NCBI GenBank assembly: GCA_027485365.1
Contig: JAIXRD010000176.1
Location: forward strand, 1 to 8,054
Source: Cryomorphaceae bacterium
GTDB lineage: Bacteria > Bacteroidota > Bacteroidia > Flavobacteriales_D > Crocinitomicaceae
Direction: 5' to 3'
Length of the DNA stretch: 8,054 nucleotides
The notes below the pieces were generated by a model. It was not told where the DNA came from, searched no databases, and saw only the letters and a list, made by a program, of their open reading frames with translations. Position numbers and translations under genes: made by a program. This document shows positions 5,726-8,054 of the stretch, piece by piece (position 1 is the stretch's first letter; each line of letters starts with the position of its first letter).

Positions 5726-7053
5726 GCAATTGGAATATGGGTGGTTATTGCATCAAGCAGTTGATCATGGGTTTGATTCAATTCTTTTAAATTAATCACC
5801 TTGACCTTGGAATAACGCTTCAGGTAAGACAACTCTTTAATTACTGTCAAAAAAGACTGGGCGAAAACACCAATTGCTAAAAAATAGGCAATGGAAAACA
5901 ATAGATTACTTTGGAAAGACCAAGGCAACACGTATGGTAAAATATAAAACAAGGGCAAGTTCAACAAAACCATTGCGAAAATAGCCATCACCTTTTTTGT
6001 TGACCCCCAGAAAACTGGGCGCTTAAACGTTGTTTCCACCCATTTTTTAATTAGGAAATAAACCCATCCCGCATGTAGCGCGCCTAGTAAAGCAAATGGC
6101 GATAAAATGAGCACTTTTAATACCTTCGATTGAGCCTTCCAAGAATTTGTTCCGCACAAGAACCTTTCATTTTCTGAAAGACCCAAGGTTTGAAGGTGCT
6201 TTTTATAAGAATCAATTTGCGCAATTAAGGGATTCATGCCCAATAACTGATCTTCGCTTAAGTCATTCATCCATCGGGCTAAGGCTTGGGAATATAACCA
6301 GCGGGATTCAATAGTTGAGGAATTATCGAAACACGTTGGATGCATCCCTTTACGCGTTAACATCATGATGTCCTCATGCACATCGGCTAACTCAGGATCA
6401 TGCACATCAGTCACCAATTGTCTCATATCTGTTTCCAGCATTCGAGTTACCTCAGTGATTGTCTTGGATGGATTTTCTTCGTAATCCGCCTTAAAATCAT
6501 TCAAACGAATTTTTTCCCCTGCGGCAATTAACACATCGCTTCGGCGCATGTTAAAATCCGTGTAGTTAACACCCAAGCCTTGAAGAAAAATATCCTTTTT
6601 CCAATCGCAATATTCTAACGCAGAAAATCCAATGCGGGCAGGCCCCTTCTTAATCGGGTGCAAACGCCGCTGAATGCGATCATCAGTAAATCCTTCGCCG
6701 AAAATCAAAATACTACGATTTTTATCCAAAACGATATTTGTTTTCTCAAAGATTTTGGCATTTTTCTCTTTGGTATCTACCCCATCCCGTTGTCTATAAA
6801 TGGGTAGCATGTGAACCATCCAAAGTAATGGTTTTGTAAATTTCGTGAAGACATCAGACCTTGTCATGAAGAACACAATCGGTTTTCGCTGCGAAGCGAT
6901 TAACAAAGGGTCCATGAAGGATCCCTGATGATTACTTACAAAAATGGTCCTTCCAAAAAAATAATTACTCGGGTTGATGATCTTTATTTTTCTAAAATAC
7001 AAGCGAAACGAATAATGAAAAGCCAACCAAAGTAAAAAATATAAGATACGCAT
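5722..7053 (-). CDS. PlsC-type glycerol(-phosphate) acyltransferase with C-terminal membrane domain
   Basis: This membrane-bound acyltransferase probably acylates a glycerol-phosphate or lysophosphatidate backbone in phospholipid synthesis. Numbering from the ATG at 7053 (443 residues), there is an N-terminal hydrophobic segment (MRILYFLLWLAFHY). The catalytic motif SNHQGSFMDP follows (His42, Asp48), then FGEGFTDDR (118-126) and the LHPIKKGPARIG substrate motif (131-142). The His-to-Asp spacing is five residues instead of the common four; such H-x5-D forms occur in a subset of PlsC-like proteins. After the catalytic domain come about 120 mostly soluble residues, then hydrophobic segments near 310-335, 355-378 and 383-405. 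The protein is much longer than a typical PlsC of about 240 residues. I chose ATG 7053 over the in-frame TTG at 7062, because that TTG is part of a promoter-like box and adds only three residues. It heads the minus-strand cluster and overlaps ung by four bases. Exact acyl acceptor is unknown. Confidence 0.88.
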   Translation of the reverse strand: MRILYFLLWLAFHYSFRLYFRKIKIINPSNYFFGRTIFVSNHQGSFMDPLLIASQRKPIVFFMTRSDVFTKFTKPLLWMVHMLPIYRQRDGVDTKEKNAKIFEKTNIVLDKNRSILIFGEGFTDDRIQRRLHPIKKGPARIGFSALEYCDWKKDIFLQGLGVNYTDFNMRRSDVLIAAGEKIRLNDFKADYEENPSKTITEVTRMLETDMRQLVTDVHDPELADVHEDIMMLTRKGMHPTCFDNSSTIESRWLYSQALARWMNDLSEDQLLGMNPLIAQIDSYKKHLQTLGLSENERFLCGTNSWKAQSKVLKVLILSPFALLGALHAGWVYFLIKKWVETTFKRPVFWGSTKKVMAIFAMVLLNLPLFYILPYVLPWSFQSNLLFSIAYFLAIGVFAQSFLTVIKELSYLKRYSKVKVINLKELNQTHDQLLDAITTHIPIA

Positions 7054-7059
7054 GATGTG

Positions 7060-7091
7060 CAAAATTACGCATAATCAATAGTAAATTTCAA
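7060..7091 (-). promoter_or_regulatory. candidate promoter of the acyltransferase-ung-hemE-ompA cluster
   Basis: On the minus strand TAATTTTG (7067-7060) is an exact match to the Bacteroidota -7 consensus TAnnTTTG. A TTG (7091-7089) stands 21 bases upstream as the -33 element, within the usual 17-23 spacing. The box ends six bases before the ATG at 7053, implying a very short leader or none. It is the best promoter candidate for the four-gene cluster. Sequence match only. Confidence 0.55.
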
Positions 7092-7124
7092 CATTCCACC
7101 TTTCAAAAAATCAAATCGTACAGG

Positions 7125-7154
7125 TTGGCGCTTGTAGGAATTAGCTTAGCTTCG
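7125..7154 (+). promoter_or_regulatory. candidate promoter of ddl
   Basis: TTG at 7125-7127 is followed after 19 bases by TAGCTTCG (7147-7154), which differs from the Bacteroidota -7 consensus TAnnTTTG at one position. It ends four bases before the ddl ATG. It lies in the divergent region 7054-7158, which otherwise shows no gene. The match is weaker than the one on the opposite strand. Confidence 0.3.
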
Positions 7155-7158
7155 TATT

Positions 7159-8054
7159 ATGAAAAACTTAGGTATCATTTGCGGAGGATTCTCCTCAGAG
7201 CATGAAATTTCACTTAAAAGTGCCAACACCATTTTAAAACAACTTCCGGATGCTTATAAAGGCTACATGATTGTGCTCTCCGATCAAGGTTGGTTAGTAA
7301 AAAATGGGTATAATGATGGCGTTTTTGATTTGAATACTGGAATAATCAGTTTCAGGGACGACACCTCTGTCAGCTTAGCTGGAGCCATAATTTACATCCA
7401 TGGTAATCCCGGTGAAAACGGAAAAATTCAAGCGCTGTTGGATATGCTCAAAATACCCTATGTTAATTCAAACGTGTTAGCTTCTGCCCTATCTTTTGAT
7501 AAATGGTACTGCAATCAGTTTTTAAAGTCCTTTGGTATTCCTGTTGCAAATTCTGTGCTTTTAAAAGAGGGTGCTGAGATAAACGAACAGGAACTTATTG
7601 AATCCTTAGGACTCCCCATTTTTGTAAAGCCAACAGATTCAGGATCCAGTTTCGGGATATCTAAGGTTAAAAAGGCCGAAGATTTAAGGAGTGCCATTGA
7701 TACTGCATTCAAGGAGGGGCGTACCATAGTGCTTGAATCATTTTTAAATGGGATTGAAGTCACATGTGGCGTATATCGGGACAAAACAGAACTAACCGCA
7801 TTGCCCTTAACCGAAATTGTTTCAGAAAATGAATTTTTTGATTTTGAAGCGAAATACCAAGGAAAATCAAATGAAATAACCCCGGCACGTATCTCTGCTG
7901 AATTAACCTTGAATATTCAAAAAGAAGCTAAAAAAATCTATCACTTACTAAACTTAAAATCTATTGCTCGAATTGATTTTATGTTGGTAGGAGAAACACC
8001 CTATGTAATTGAAGTAAATACCCCCCCGGGATTCTCTGCAGAAAGCATCGTCCC
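7159..8054 (+). CDS. ddl: D-alanine--D-alanine ligase, 3' end outside window
   Basis: This cytoplasmic ATP-grasp enzyme joins two D-alanines for the peptidoglycan precursor pentapeptide. The first 298 codons are present, and the family is usually about 310-370 residues, so only the end is cut off by the window edge. Visible motifs are GGFSSEHEISLKSA (9-22, N-terminal glycine loop with Glu14), HGNPGENGKIQALLDML (81-97), LSFDKW (111-116), the ATP-binding IFVKPTDSGSSFG (154-166, Lys157), RIDFML (271-276, metal ligand Asp273) and VIEVNTPPGFSAESIVP (283 onward, Glu285 and Asn287 as metal ligands). The expected catalytic residues are present. The tail of the last motif (PPGFSAES) departs a little from the common LPGMT form, but the frame stays open. 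The start is the ATG at 7159, whose N-terminus aligns with the family. The gene is divergent from the acyltransferase cluster. Confidence 0.96.
   Translation, partial: MKNLGIICGGFSSEHEISLKSANTILKQLPDAYKGYMIVLSDQGWLVKNGYNDGVFDLNTGIISFRDDTSVSLAGAIIYIHGNPGENGKIQALLDMLKIPYVNSNVLASALSFDKWYCNQFLKSFGIPVANSVLLKEGAEINEQELIESLGLPIFVKPTDSGSSFGISKVKKAEDLRSAIDTAFKEGRTIVLESFLNGIEVTCGVYRDKTELTALPLTEIVSENEFFDFEAKYQGKSNEITPARISAELTLNIQKEAKKIYHLLNLKSIARIDFMLVGETPYVIEVNTPPGFSAESIV

Noticed and set aside
7054..7062. TTG codon as start of the acyltransferase
   Set aside because: It adds only three residues, overlaps a perfect TAnnTTTG promoter box, and an ATG follows immediately at 7053-7051.
8021..8030. C7G3 run in ddl as a possible frameshift error
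   Set aside because: The frame continues with the expected conserved EVNTPPG and ESIVP residues on both sides, so there is no sign of a shift.

Overview
The window looks like chromosomal DNA from a Bacteroidota bacterium, probably of the Flavobacteriales. The evidence is AT-rich coding sequence, OmpA-family proteins with a PD40-type or long secreted N-terminal part, starts without obvious Shine-Dalgarno sequences, candidate promoters of the Bacteroidota TAnnTTTG type, and a UbiA-family prenyltransferase next to maf. Family-level placement is inference. Nothing here is clearly a mobile element, CRISPR array, defence locus or RNA gene. Almost everything is core metabolism and envelope biology.

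Layout. (1) Bases 1 to about 300 are visibly GC-richer than the rest (hand count 38/60 G+C in 181-240 against 18/60 in 841-900). They carry the 3' part of a minus-strand muconolactone-isomerase-like gene. That gene runs head-on into (2) the 5'-truncated remainder of a plus-strand PD40/OmpA gene. Both genes lose their N-termini at the same point, so positions 297-309 are a junction, most simply an assembly or cloning chimera. (3) A plus-strand run follows: ompA-like, then a UbiA-family prenyltransferase (ATGA overlap), then maf (GTGA overlap). It ends at a strong bidirectional terminator at 2590-2613. (4) Convergent to it on the minus strand, read from 7053 down to 2635, is a tight four-gene cluster: PlsC-type acyltransferase, ung (4-base overlap), hemE (21-base gap with a candidate internal promoter), and a second, divergent OmpA-family protein (17-base overlap). 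(5) A 105-base divergent intergenic region separates this cluster from ddl, a D-alanine--D-alanine ligase that runs off the right edge.

How the genes fit together. Most of the products serve the envelope: two OmpA-domain peptidoglycan-binding proteins, an acyltransferase and a prenyltransferase for membrane lipids, and Ddl for peptidoglycan precursors. Ung and Maf are housekeeping enzymes (DNA repair and nucleotide-pool sanitation or division control), and HemE belongs to tetrapyrrole synthesis. The most useful second looks are the junction near base 300, the recurring TAnnTTTG-like boxes only 4-6 bases upstream of three ATG codons (possible leaderless transcripts), the UbiA enzyme with possible archaeal-type ether-lipid chemistry, the Ung DPYP active-site variant, and the divergent OmpA domain. 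I did not find a convincing undescribed multi-gene system.
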